Shown here piece by piece: positions 1-5,925 of a stretch of DNA of 6,411 nt (position 1 is its first letter; every line of letters starts with the position of its first letter). The notes under the pieces are model-generated. The model was not told where the DNA came from. It made no database searches and was given only the letters and a program-made list of their open reading frames with translations. Where the stretch lies: NCBI GenBank assembly GCA_002308595.1, contig DBWH01000050.1, positions 1 to 6,411 of the forward strand. The letters run 5' to 3'. The position numbers and the translations under genes are program-made. This stretch comes from Mageeibacillus sp. UBA1243 (GTDB taxonomy: Bacteria; Bacillota; Clostridia; UBA1212).

Positions 1-667
1 CGGAATGCTTGCTCATGAGGCTGTGGGTCACACCGTTGAGGCTGATCTTGTGCTTGGCGGTTCCGTTGCAGGGCCGAATCTCGGAAAGATTGTTGCTTCG
101 GAGAAGATTTCGCTTGTCGATTTTGCAAATACCGCGCTCGGAAAGCCCGTTCCGCTGCCTGTTTACGTTGACGACGAAGGTACTGAGGCGAAAGATGCGG
201 TTCTTATCGACAAGGGACGGCTTGTCGGGTACATGAACAGCCGCGAAACCGCTGACAGGTTTAACATGGAGCCGCTCGGAAATGCACGCGCATACGGCTT
301 CTACGACGAGCCTTTGATAAGGATGCGCAACACGGCTGTCCTTCCGGGCACTGACTCGCTAGAAAAGATGATTGAATCCGTGGATGACGGGTATTACCTG
401 CTTGATTCTAACAACGGCCAGGCTGACACAACGGGTGAGTTCATGTTCGGCGTAACTCTCGGGTATGAGATAAAACACGGAAAAATAGGCAAATCCATCA
501 AGGACACCACCATCTCCGGCGTCGCGTTTGAGATGCTTAAGACCGTTGACATGGTCTCTGACGAGATGCAGTGGACAAGCTGCGGTTTCTGCGAAAAGAA
601 GCAGCCGATGCCTGTTGGAATGGGCGGTCCGTCGATAAAGTGCCGCGTTAACATTGGCGGCAGGTAG
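1..667 (+). CDS. tldD: TldD metallopeptidase, C-terminal part (5' end outside window)
   Basis: TldD is the zinc-bearing subunit of the TldD/TldE peptidase. In E. coli this complex trims the microcin B17 precursor and degrades the CcdA antitoxin, acting on unfolded peptides in the cytosol. The reading frame is open to the left edge: the codon before the ATG at position 5 is Gly in frame, and that ATG lies directly before the active-site motif, so it is internal and not the start. Counting from it, HEAVGH (residues 4-9) is the HExxxH zinc motif, VDDEGT lies at 55-60, the core ESVDDGYY at 124-131, and Cys196 in CGFC before PMPVGMGGP matches the third zinc ligand of E. coli TldD (Cys454). About 220 residues are present, roughly the second half of a family protein of about 460-480. 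The C-terminus is intact, with a TAG stop at 665-667. The tldE-type gene follows after 24 bases, so the two are very likely co-transcribed. The substrate in this organism cannot be told from the window. Confidence 0.93.
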   Translation, partial: GMLAHEAVGHTVEADLVLGGSVAGPNLGKIVASEKISLVDFANTALGKPVPLPVYVDDEGTEAKDAVLIDKGRLVGYMNSRETADRFNMEPLGNARAYGFYDEPLIRMRNTAVLPGTDSLEKMIESVDDGYYLLDSNNGQADTTGEFMFGVTLGYEIKHGKIGKSIKDTTISGVAFEMLKTVDMVSDEMQWTSCGFCEKKQPMPVGMGGPSIKCRVNIGGR

Positions 668-681
668 ATTGGCGGCAGGCC

Positions 682-687
682 GGAGGA
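682..687 (+). promoter_or_regulatory. Ribosome binding site of tldE
   Basis: GGAGGA lies 4 bases before the ATG at 692, inside the 24-base gap after tldD. It fixes the tldE start and shows the second subunit is translated from its own strong site rather than by stop-start overlap. Confidence 0.8.
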
Positions 688-691
688 ATAA

Positions 692-2053
692 ATGAGCTAT
701 TCTGTGATCACATATAACCAAATAACCGACCCGGAGGACAGAAAGACCGTCGATTTTCTGAGAACAGTCGCTGAAAGGGTCAAAAAGCTGCTCGAAGACG
801 CCAATGTCACCCGCTACACCTGTTCGATTGGCAGGAGCGTTAACAATGAGTTTAACGTTGACGGCGGTATTTTCAGCATATTCAGGACTCAGTTTACGGA
901 CGGGCTTTCGCTGACGTGCTACATCGGCAATAAAAAAGGCTCCGCATCCATCAGTTCAAGCATTACGGACGATGAGAACATTGTTTCAGCCGTAAATGAC
1001 GCGATTGCGGCCGCAAAAGCTGCCGAAGACGATCCTGCGTGGGTTGTTGCCCCTAAAGAAGAGAACAAAATCTTTGTCTCGGGGAACCTTTCTTTTGATA
1101 AGGACGGGCTTTTTGACAGAACAACGGAGCTTATGGACACTCTGAAGGCGGACTTTCCCTCGATTATGATGGAACAGGCCGTCACGAACCACAGCAGGGG
1201 TGTAAGTCTCTACTTTAACTCATCCGGAACAGAGTTTATATCTCTCACAGGCGCCTACGGGGCCGATTTTATCTATTCTGCGCACGACGGGGAGAATTCT
1301 TCATCATTTATGGCCTCGGGTTTTACCCTTAAGGACCTTGATAAGTCGTTTATAAAGACCGGTTTTCTTGAAGATTCACTGAAAGAAGTCGAAAAACAGG
1401 TATATACGAAGTCTTTTTCAGGTAAAAAGGTCGGAAAACTCATTGCCGCGCCTGCACTTGTCGACGAACTGCTCTCAAGCGCTCTTGAAAACTTCGCTGA
1501 CGACTACAGCATCTTAAACGGTACTTCAATCTGGATCGACAGCCTCGGTAAAAAGGTCGCGGATGACCGCCTGACCATTTCGTTTAAGACAAACGATGAC
1601 ATTTTCGTCGGAGGCCAATGGTTCTCGTCTGAAGGCTACCTCACGGAGGATTACAACATCATCGACAAGGGAATCCTCACAAACTTCGACATCTCAGCCT
1701 ATACCGCCAATAAAACAGGCTTTAGGCGCGCTCCGAACAGCGGCTCCAACATGATCATCGAAAAAGGGTCCAAATCTATAGATGAAATAATAAAAGAAAC
1801 CGACTTCGGCATTTATGTCGCACGTTTCTCCGGCGGCGCGCCTTCCATAAGCGGTGACTTCTCGGGAGTTGCAAAGAACAGTTTCCTGATCGAAAAAGGG
1901 CAGCTCACGTATGCGCTGTCTGAAACAATGATTTCGGGCAACCTTGCCGAGCTCCTGAATAACATCGTAGACATATCCGAAGAACAGGAGCTTGACGGCG
2001 CCAATGCAATACCGTATATTTGCTTTGACGGCGTCACTATCTCCGGAGAATAA
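692..2053 (+). CDS. tldE: TldE/PmbA-type subunit of the TldD/TldE peptidase
   Basis: Full-length protein of 453 residues, close to the roughly 450 of E. coli TldE (PmbA). It has no HExxxH, as expected: TldE is the non-catalytic partner that completes the substrate tunnel of the TldD/TldE heterodimer in the cytosol. Visible family marks are the C-terminal block with GGQWFSSEGYLTEDYNIIDKG, then GDFSG at residues 388-392, the following SFLIEKGQLTYALSETMI stretch, and SGNL at 415-418, which corresponds to the G-D-F-S-x-G...I-x-N-G-x...I-x-G-N-L pattern of PmbA proteins. The N-terminal half is much less conserved, which is usual. The start is supported by GGAGGA four bases upstream. Order and spacing after tldD match the common paired arrangement. 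No GC-rich terminator follows; only an AT-rich inverted repeat is seen downstream. It could formally be called a TldD/PmbA-family protein, but lack of the zinc motif and the second position favour TldE. Confidence 0.92.
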   Translation: MSYSVITYNQITDPEDRKTVDFLRTVAERVKKLLEDANVTRYTCSIGRSVNNEFNVDGGIFSIFRTQFTDGLSLTCYIGNKKGSASISSSITDDENIVSAVNDAIAAAKAAEDDPAWVVAPKEENKIFVSGNLSFDKDGLFDRTTELMDTLKADFPSIMMEQAVTNHSRGVSLYFNSSGTEFISLTGAYGADFIYSAHDGENSSSFMASGFTLKDLDKSFIKTGFLEDSLKEVEKQVYTKSFSGKKVGKLIAAPALVDELLSSALENFADDYSILNGTSIWIDSLGKKVADDRLTISFKTNDDIFVGGQWFSSEGYLTEDYNIIDKGILTNFDISAYTANKTGFRRAPNSGSNMIIEKGSKSIDEIIKETDFGIYVARFSGGAPSISGDFSGVAKNSFLIEKGQLTYALSETMISGNLAELLNNIVDISEEQELDGANAIPYICFDGVTISGE

Positions 2054-2086
2054 GACGCATTACCAGATGAAAGAAAAACGCATGCA

Positions 2087-2113
2087 ATTTTAGCCTATTT
2101 TTAGGAATAAAAT
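2087..2113. repeat. AT-rich interrupted inverted repeat downstream of tldE
   Basis: ATTTTA (2087-2092) pairs with TAAAAT (2108-2113), and CCTA (2094-2097) with TAGG (2102-2105), separated by a small internal bulge and closed by a TTTT loop. It begins 33 bases after the tldE stop. It is too AT-rich and lacks a clean T-run for a confident intrinsic terminator, so it may be a weak terminator, an mRNA 3' end structure, or chance. Confidence 0.35.
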
Positions 2114-2118
2114 CAACT

Positions 2119-2134
2119 TGTTCCACGTGGAACA
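2119..2134. promoter_or_regulatory. parS: parS-like ParB (Spo0J) binding site
   Basis: TGTTCCACGTGGAACA is a perfect 16-base palindrome lying in the gap between tldE and galM. The chromosomal parS consensus known from Bacillus subtilis Spo0J is TGTTTCACGTGAAACA. This site differs only by a symmetric change at positions 5 and 12 (T/A to C/G) and keeps the CACGTG centre and the TGTT/AACA ends. The core GTTCCACGTGGAAC is the form I recall for Pseudomonas parS. ParB dimers load as CTP-dependent clamps on such sites and recruit SMC/condensin near the replication origin. The alternative is an operator for galM by an unrelated regulator with a CACGTG-centred site, but the 16-base match makes parS the better reading. 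No parA or parB gene is in the window. Confidence 0.72.
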
Positions 2135-2137
2135 TAA

Positions 2138-2164
2138 AACGCTTATATCAGCGAAAAAAGCGTT
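2138..2164. repeat. Inverted repeat upstream of galM
   Basis: AACGCTT (2138-2144) is matched by AAGCGTT (2158-2164) with a 13-base spacer, starting 4 bases after the parS-like palindrome. It could be a regulator half-site pair or an RNA hairpin in the galM leader. No regulator family can be assigned. There is no T-run directly after the second arm, so a terminator is unlikely. Confidence 0.4.
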
Positions 2165-2183
2165 AGAATTTTCCTATTTTAGC

Positions 2184-2193
2184 GCAAATTTGC
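2184..2193. repeat. Short palindrome in the galM leader
   Basis: GCAAATTTGC is a perfect 10-base palindrome located 29 bases before the galM start. It may be an operator within the galM 5' region. At this length in AT-rich intergenic DNA it could also be chance. Confidence 0.25.
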
Positions 2194-2222
2194 ACAGCGC
2201 ATAAGAAAGAGGTTTTACACGC

Positions 2223-3314
2223 ATGATTACACATTCATTATTTGAAAAAACGCCCTCGTATGACATCATGTCGCACCGCATCGAAAACGCCAAGGGCGAA
2301 TACGTGGACATCCTCGACTACGGCGCCGTGGTTCACCGGTTGTGCGTCAACAACGCTTCCGGCAAGCTCACAGACGTTGTTTTGGGCTACGCAAACGCCA
2401 AGGACTACAACAACCGCACCACATATCTTGGCGCGGCCATCGGAAGGACGACAAACAGAATCTCAGGCGCCAAATTCTCGTATGAGGGCAAAACATTCCG
2501 TCTCTTTGACACAGGGGACGGCGTTTCACTCCACGGGGGCGACATTGGATTTAACAGAAGGCTCTTCACCCTTCTGAAAGATGAATGCACGGAAAACACA
2601 GTAGTTCTCAGTTTAATTTCACAGGACGGAGACCAGGGATACCCGGGATATCTGACGTATAAGGTCAAATACACGTTCACAGACACTTCTTCGCTTATAA
2701 TTGAGTATGAGGCCTCAACTGACAGCCGAACAATCTTCAACACGACCAACCACTCAACTTTCAACCTTTCGGGCCACGATTCAGACACTTCGATGCTCGA
2801 CAACGTGCTCTGCATCAACTCAGACTACGTAACACCCCTCGGAAACGACTTCACTCCTACGGGAAAACTTGAAAACGTAAAAGGCACAATATTTGACTTT
2901 AAAGCACCGAAAGAGATAGGCCGCGACATAAACACAGATAACCGGCAGCTTAAGCTTGCAGGCGGTTACGACATAAACTACGTGCTGAACCCCTTCGAAA
3001 AGCTGCAGATTCCTGCAAACATCAGTAAAACAGAGGGTTTTGAAGGCTTAAACACAGCTGCTTACGCTTACAGTAAAAGATCCGGCATCGCAATGGTTGT
3101 AAAGACCGACCTTCCCTGTCTCCTTTTCTACAGCGGCAACTTCCTCGTAAAATGTATCGCCAAGGACAGCGCCTCCTACGACTTCCGCTACGGCTTCTGC
3201 CTTGAAACTCAGCTGTACCCTGATGCGGTGAATAAAAAAACGTTTCCTCCGATATCATTGTTCCCCGGAGAAAACTATCACAGCAAGACGGTATATTCAT
3301 TCGGTACACTATAA
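2223..3314 (+). CDS. galM: Aldose 1-epimerase (galactose mutarotase)
   Basis: GalM interconverts the alpha and beta anomers of galactose, glucose and related sugars in the cytosol, feeding the Leloir pathway and other sugar kinases. The protein has 363 residues, within the usual 330-380 range, and all the key positions can be seen. These are IGRTTNRI (72-80; Arg75 and Asn78 bind the sugar), LHGG with His104, TTNHSTFNLSG with the catalytic acid His177, YDINYVLN with Asp250, and LETQLYPDAVN with the catalytic base Glu328. They correspond to Arg71, His96, His170, Asp243 and Glu304 of Lactococcus lactis GalM. The ATG is preceded by GAAAGAGG (2205-2212) with a 10-base spacer. No other galactose gene is next to it, so it appears to be a stand-alone unit preceded by a 169-base region and closed by a strong hairpin terminator. 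Members of this superfamily can act on other sugars, so the exact substrate is not fixed by sequence. Confidence 0.94.
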   Translation: MITHSLFEKTPSYDIMSHRIENAKGEYVDILDYGAVVHRLCVNNASGKLTDVVLGYANAKDYNNRTTYLGAAIGRTTNRISGAKFSYEGKTFRLFDTGDGVSLHGGDIGFNRRLFTLLKDECTENTVVLSLISQDGDQGYPGYLTYKVKYTFTDTSSLIIEYEASTDSRTIFNTTNHSTFNLSGHDSDTSMLDNVLCINSDYVTPLGNDFTPTGKLENVKGTIFDFKAPKEIGRDINTDNRQLKLAGGYDINYVLNPFEKLQIPANISKTEGFEGLNTAAYAYSKRSGIAMVVKTDLPCLLFYSGNFLVKCIAKDSASYDFRYGFCLETQLYPDAVNKKTFPPISLFPGENYHSKTVYSFGTL

Positions 3315-3332
3315 TATAGAGTAAATACAACG

Positions 3333-3361
3333 ACCGCCGCCCGTGAAAAGGCGGCGGTTTT
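3333..3361 (+). terminator. Intrinsic terminator of galM, between convergent genes
   Basis: ACCGCCGCC (3333-3341) pairs with GGCGGCGGT (3350-3358) as a perfect 9-base-pair stem with an 8-base loop, followed by a T-run running into TTTTAATATTA. It begins 18 bases after the galM stop. The thioesterase gene on the other strand ends at 3366, so the same hairpin lies just past its stop. Read leftward, the stem is followed by CGTTGTATTT, a weaker T-rich tail, so termination of the minus-strand operon here is possible but less certain. Confidence 0.9.
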
Positions 3362-3365
3362 AATA

Positions 3366-3827
3366 TTATCTGTCTCTCTTACGCATATTTCTTCGTTTCA
3401 GCGCTTCCTCATACTCAAGCCGCTGCTCCTCCGTCTCGATTTCAAGAAGCGGCACCTCGCAGGGCACGTCGTTTTCATCCATCGCAACCATCGTAAGATA
3501 TGCGTTGTTGATCAATAATCTCGTACCGTCAAGGTTTTCTACATACGACGTGACACAAACATCCATTGAAGTTCTTCCCACGTAACATATGTGTCCGCAG
3601 AGGATAACCGTGTCATTGGCGTGTGCCGGCGCCTTGAAGCTGAGCTCCGAAACGTATGCGGTCGTGACGTTTCTGTTTGAGTGACGCCTTGCCACAACTG
3701 CCGCCACTATATCTATCCACGACATCAGAGCGCCTCCGAAAAGCCTTCCGAAGCCGTTCATGTTCTGCTGAGTCAGTATCTGAACCTGCTCTGTATACGA
3801 GTCACTCACCTTTTTTGTCGGTCTCAT
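3366..3827 (-). CDS. Hotdog-fold acyl-CoA thioesterase (YciA/acyl-CoA hydrolase family)
   Basis: This is a cytosolic enzyme predicted to hydrolyse acyl-CoA to free acid and CoA. Its 153 residues carry the family pattern: Asn22 and Asn24 before GRLFGGALMSWID (27-39), in which Asp39 sits where the catalytic Asp of YciA-type thioesterases is found. Then come SFKAP at 63-67, VGRTSMDV at 83-90, and a charged C-terminal helix (about 123-153) with the ETEEQRLEYEEALKRR pattern typical of this acyl-CoA hydrolase group. The ATG at 3825-3827 lies inside the end of folA, a 26-base overlap. It has its own AGGAG at 3836-3840 with an 8-base spacer, so this start is well supported. It is the last gene of the minus-strand set, and the galM terminator hairpin lies directly beyond its stop. 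Chain-length preference cannot be read from sequence. A link to folate or glucan metabolism is not evident, so it is probably an operon passenger. Confidence 0.88.
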   Translation of the reverse strand: MRPTKKVSDSYTEQVQILTQQNMNGFGRLFGGALMSWIDIVAAVVARRHSNRNVTTAYVSELSFKAPAHANDTVILCGHICYVGRTSMDVCVTSYVENLDGTRLLINNAYLTMVAMDENDVPCEVPLLEIETEEQRLEYEEALKRRNMRKRDR

Positions 3828-4338
3828 GGCTTATTCTCCTGTATTTCGTAAAGAAGTAGCCGACTCCGCCAAGATCATCCGTCTCTGAGTCGCTGAACCT
3901 CAGGCTGCTTCTGTAGACAAGGCGAAACGTGTCATCCTCGTCAATATTCTTAAAAAAAGTGTCTTTTTCAAAGCTTTTATCTATCTTCGTAATGTAGCAG
4001 CAGTCGCAGTACGGAAGGAACTGCCCGTAAATACTGCCGCCGCCAATCACAAAAACGTCGGAAGGTGCCTCATCAGATAAAAGAGCAAGCGCCTCGTCAA
4101 CAGAGCGCGCAATCTCGGCGTTTTCAACCTTATAATCAGGCTTTCTGGAAAGAATTATGTTTCTGCGCCCCTTGAGAGGCTCCTTGTTAGGAAACGTTTC
4201 AAGCGTACGGGAACCGTAAATCACGGTTTTGCCCTTGGTGAGTCTTGCAAAATTGCGAAGATCGGCTCTTATACTGATAAGAAGCCTGTCGCGGCAGCCT
4301 ATTCCCCACTCACTGTCAACTGCAACAATCAAGTTCAC
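3802..4338 (-). CDS. folA: Dihydrofolate reductase
   Basis: FolA reduces dihydrofolate to tetrahydrofolate with NADPH, recycling the dihydrofolate released by thymidylate synthase. The 178 residues fit the family length (about 160-180). Seen in order: AVDSEWGIG (6-14) of the N-terminal strand and Met20-type loop, the catalytic acid Asp26, the TVIYGSRTLETFP segment (38-50), LKGRRNIILSR (55-65), the NADPH motif VIGGGSIYGQFLP (97-109), YITKIDKSFEKDTFF (115-129) and GVGYFFTKYRR at the C-terminus. The usual LPWHLP before the catalytic Asp reads LLISIR here, so the near-invariant Trp is Ile and both prolines are lost. I recall LLxSIP-type loops in clostridial homologues, so this is probably a lineage variant rather than damage. 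The start is GTG (4336-4338), supported by AAAGGGGG at 4346-4353 with a 7-base spacer. The gene begins 18 bases after malQ and overlaps the thioesterase start by 26 bases. Confidence 0.93.
   Translation of the reverse strand: MNLIVAVDSEWGIGCRDRLLISIRADLRNFARLTKGKTVIYGSRTLETFPNKEPLKGRRNIILSRKPDYKVENAEIARSVDEALALLSDEAPSDVFVIGGGSIYGQFLPYCDCCYITKIDKSFEKDTFFKNIDEDDTFRLVYRSSLRFSDSETDDLGGVGYFFTKYRRISHETDKKGE
3836..3840 (-). promoter_or_regulatory. Ribosome binding site of the thioesterase gene, inside folA
   Basis: AGGAG on the minus strand lies 8 bases before the ATG at 3827 and within the folA coding region. It decides the start of the overlapping gene and suggests translational coupling with folA. 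Confidence 0.75.
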
Positions 4339-4345
4339 GGCAAAA

Positions 4346-4353
4346 CCCCCTTT
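4346..4353 (-). promoter_or_regulatory. Ribosome binding site of folA
   Basis: AAAGGGGG on the minus strand sits in the 18-base gap between the malQ stop and the folA GTG, with a 7-base spacer. It supports the GTG as the true start. No nearby in-frame ATG is better placed: upstream lies only the malQ end. Confidence 0.75.
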
Positions 4354-4356
4354 AAT

Positions 4357-5880
4357 TCACTTTCTTCCGAAAAGACCGTTTATTTCTCTGAAATAATCCG
4401 CGTCAATCCCGTTAATAACGTCATCCGTCGCCCTGAACAGCCAGTTGCCCTTGGGGTCGCCCGGCATGTTCATTCTGCAGTCCTTGCCGTATCCGCACAT
4501 ATCCTGCAGCGATACCACGGCAAGCCTTGCCGACGACCTCCAGACAGTCTCAATAAGAGCCCTGCACGACTCAGACTTGTAACCGCCAATGCTCCAGTCG
4601 CCGCCCTTAAACCCGCAGTACCGAAGCGCAAAAGCCCTCTCAGAAGGGGCGGCTTCCCACAGCCATCCGAGCAGCGTGTTATTGTCGTGCGTACCTGCGT
4701 ACGCAACAGTATTTTTCTCGTAATTATGCGGAAGATTCGTACTTTCTCCCGTCTCGTCAAACGCAAACTGAATGACCTTCATTCCCGGAAGTCCTACGTC
4801 CCGAAGAAGGTCCTTCACGTCCTGCCCGAAAAGCCCGAGGTCCTCAGCTATCAGCCTGTCCCTTGAATAGCCCGGAATTGTCGCCAAGGCATCAAAAAGA
4901 GCCATTCCCGGGCCCTTAACCCAGGAGCCCTCCTTGGCGGTAGCTGCAGACGCAGGGATTGCCCAATATGACGCAAGAGCCCTGAAATGGTCGATTCGAA
5001 CGATGTCGTAAAGGTTCAGCGCGTTTGCGACCCTCATCTTCCACCACGTAAAGCCGTTCTTCTTCATCTCATCCCAGTCGTAGAGCGGGTTGCCCCAAAG
5101 CTGGCCGTCCTCGGAAAAATAATCCGGCGGCACCCCTGCGACCTTTTCAGGCTTGAAAGAAACGGGATCTATCTGAAAATCAGACAGGTCGTTTCGAACG
5201 TCAGCGCTGTCGTAGCCTATGTATAAAGGCATGTCGCCTATAATGAGCACACCGATGCTGTTTGCGTATTCTCTGACCGATTTCCATTGGCGGTAGAAGA
5301 TAAACTGCGAAAAGCAGTGGAAAAACTCGATATCGGACACTTTTTCCGGAGAATCTTCGACAGTTAACGTCCATGTGTTCCAGGAGGTGTTCCCGTTAAG
5401 CTCTTTAAGGGCCTTGTACTCCGCGTAAGGGGCAAGCCAGGAGCGGGCAGAAGAAACAAACGCAGTATATTCGTTATAGAAGGGAAAGCTGTCGCCTGAC
5501 CGTTTGAACGTATCAAAAGCCTTGTGCAGCAGGCGGTCCTTTTTCTCCCTTGCAAAGTTATAGTCAACCGTATAAGGGGTGCCGCCGTAAACGCACTCCG
5601 CGACGTCACAGTCAGAGACCAGGCCGAGGTCGCGAAGGCCGCGCGGGTCGATGTAGAGCACGTTGCCGGCAAAGGCGCTCTCGCCGCAATAGGGCGAATT
5701 GCCCTCGTCAAGCGTGCCCAGCGGCAGAACCTGCCAGCACGAAAAGCCCATGGCCTTTATGCGGTCAGCGAAGCGCTTTGCCTCCTCGCCGAACACGCCG
5801 ATGCCGAAAGGCCCGGGCAGGGATGATATGCTGAGAAGAACACCTGCTCTCCGTTTCAAACCCGTTTCGGAATTTGTCAT
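4357..5880 (-). CDS. malQ: 4-alpha-glucanotransferase (amylomaltase, GH77)
   Basis: MalQ transfers alpha-1,4-glucan segments between maltodextrins, releasing glucose, and acts in the cytosol in maltose, maltodextrin or glycogen turnover. The 507 residues match the short, bacterial single-domain GH77 type. Visible motifs: RAGVLLSISSLPGPFGIG (11-28), CWQVLPLG (48-55), SPYCGESAFAGN (62-73), GDMPLYIGYDSADV (215-228), RIDHFR with the nucleophile Asp297, AEDLG with the acid/base Glu346, GTHDNNT with the third carboxylate Asp399, and RMNMPGDPKGNWLFR (469-483). All three catalytic carboxylates are present. The ATG at 5878-5880 has AGGAG at 5885-5889 just upstream. It starts 45 bases after thyA and ends 18 bases before folA, so it is very likely in one transcript with both, an unexpected place for a glucan enzyme. 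No other glycogen or maltose gene is in the window. Confidence 0.95.
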   Translation of the reverse strand: MTNSETGLKRRAGVLLSISSLPGPFGIGVFGEEAKRFADRIKAMGFSCWQVLPLGTLDEGNSPYCGESAFAGNVLYIDPRGLRDLGLVSDCDVAECVYGGTPYTVDYNFAREKKDRLLHKAFDTFKRSGDSFPFYNEYTAFVSSARSWLAPYAEYKALKELNGNTSWNTWTLTVEDSPEKVSDIEFFHCFSQFIFYRQWKSVREYANSIGVLIIGDMPLYIGYDSADVRNDLSDFQIDPVSFKPEKVAGVPPDYFSEDGQLWGNPLYDWDEMKKNGFTWWKMRVANALNLYDIVRIDHFRALASYWAIPASAATAKEGSWVKGPGMALFDALATIPGYSRDRLIAEDLGLFGQDVKDLLRDVGLPGMKVIQFAFDETGESTNLPHNYEKNTVAYAGTHDNNTLLGWLWEAAPSERAFALRYCGFKGGDWSIGGYKSESCRALIETVWRSSARLAVVSLQDMCGYGKDCRMNMPGDPKGNWLFRATDDVINGIDADYFREINGLFGRK

Positions 5881-5884
5881 TTTT

Positions 5885-5889
5885 CTCCT
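5885..5889 (-). promoter_or_regulatory. Ribosome binding site of malQ
   Basis: AGGAG on the minus strand lies 4 bases before the malQ ATG, in the 45-base gap after thyA. The gap has no hairpin terminator and no clear promoter, which supports read-through from thyA. Confidence 0.7.
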
Positions 5890-5925
5890 ATTTATAGTTA
5901 AATATTGGCGATAAGAAAACGCTTT

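Noticed and set aside
5..7. ATG at position 5 as the start of tldD
   Set aside because: It lies three residues before the HExxxH motif, which is in the middle of TldD proteins, and the frame stays open to the window edge. The gene is cut by the window, not short.
359..721. Minus-strand open frame of 120 codons across the tldD-tldE junction
   Set aside because: It is antisense to two well-supported genes and has no recognisable domain; its length is explained by the codon bias of the opposite strand.
692..2053. tldE as an inactivated tldD because HExxxH is missing
   Set aside because: Absence of the zinc motif is normal for TldE/PmbA; the length and C-terminal motifs are those of an intact TldE.
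2054..2222. Riboswitch, small RNA or tRNA in the tldE-galM gap
   Set aside because: No conserved riboswitch core or cloverleaf could be drawn, and the CACGTG palindrome does not resemble a tRNA T-arm. The region is explained better by protein-binding palindromes and short inverted repeats.
2405..2818. Minus-strand open frame of 137 codons inside galM
   Set aside because: galM is supported by all its catalytic residues on the plus strand; the antisense frame shows no family motif.
5524..5826. Plus-strand open frames of about 94-100 codons opposite the malQ 5' end
   Set aside because: They are antisense shadows of a strongly supported GH77 gene, with arginine-rich low-complexity translations and no ribosome site or family resemblance.
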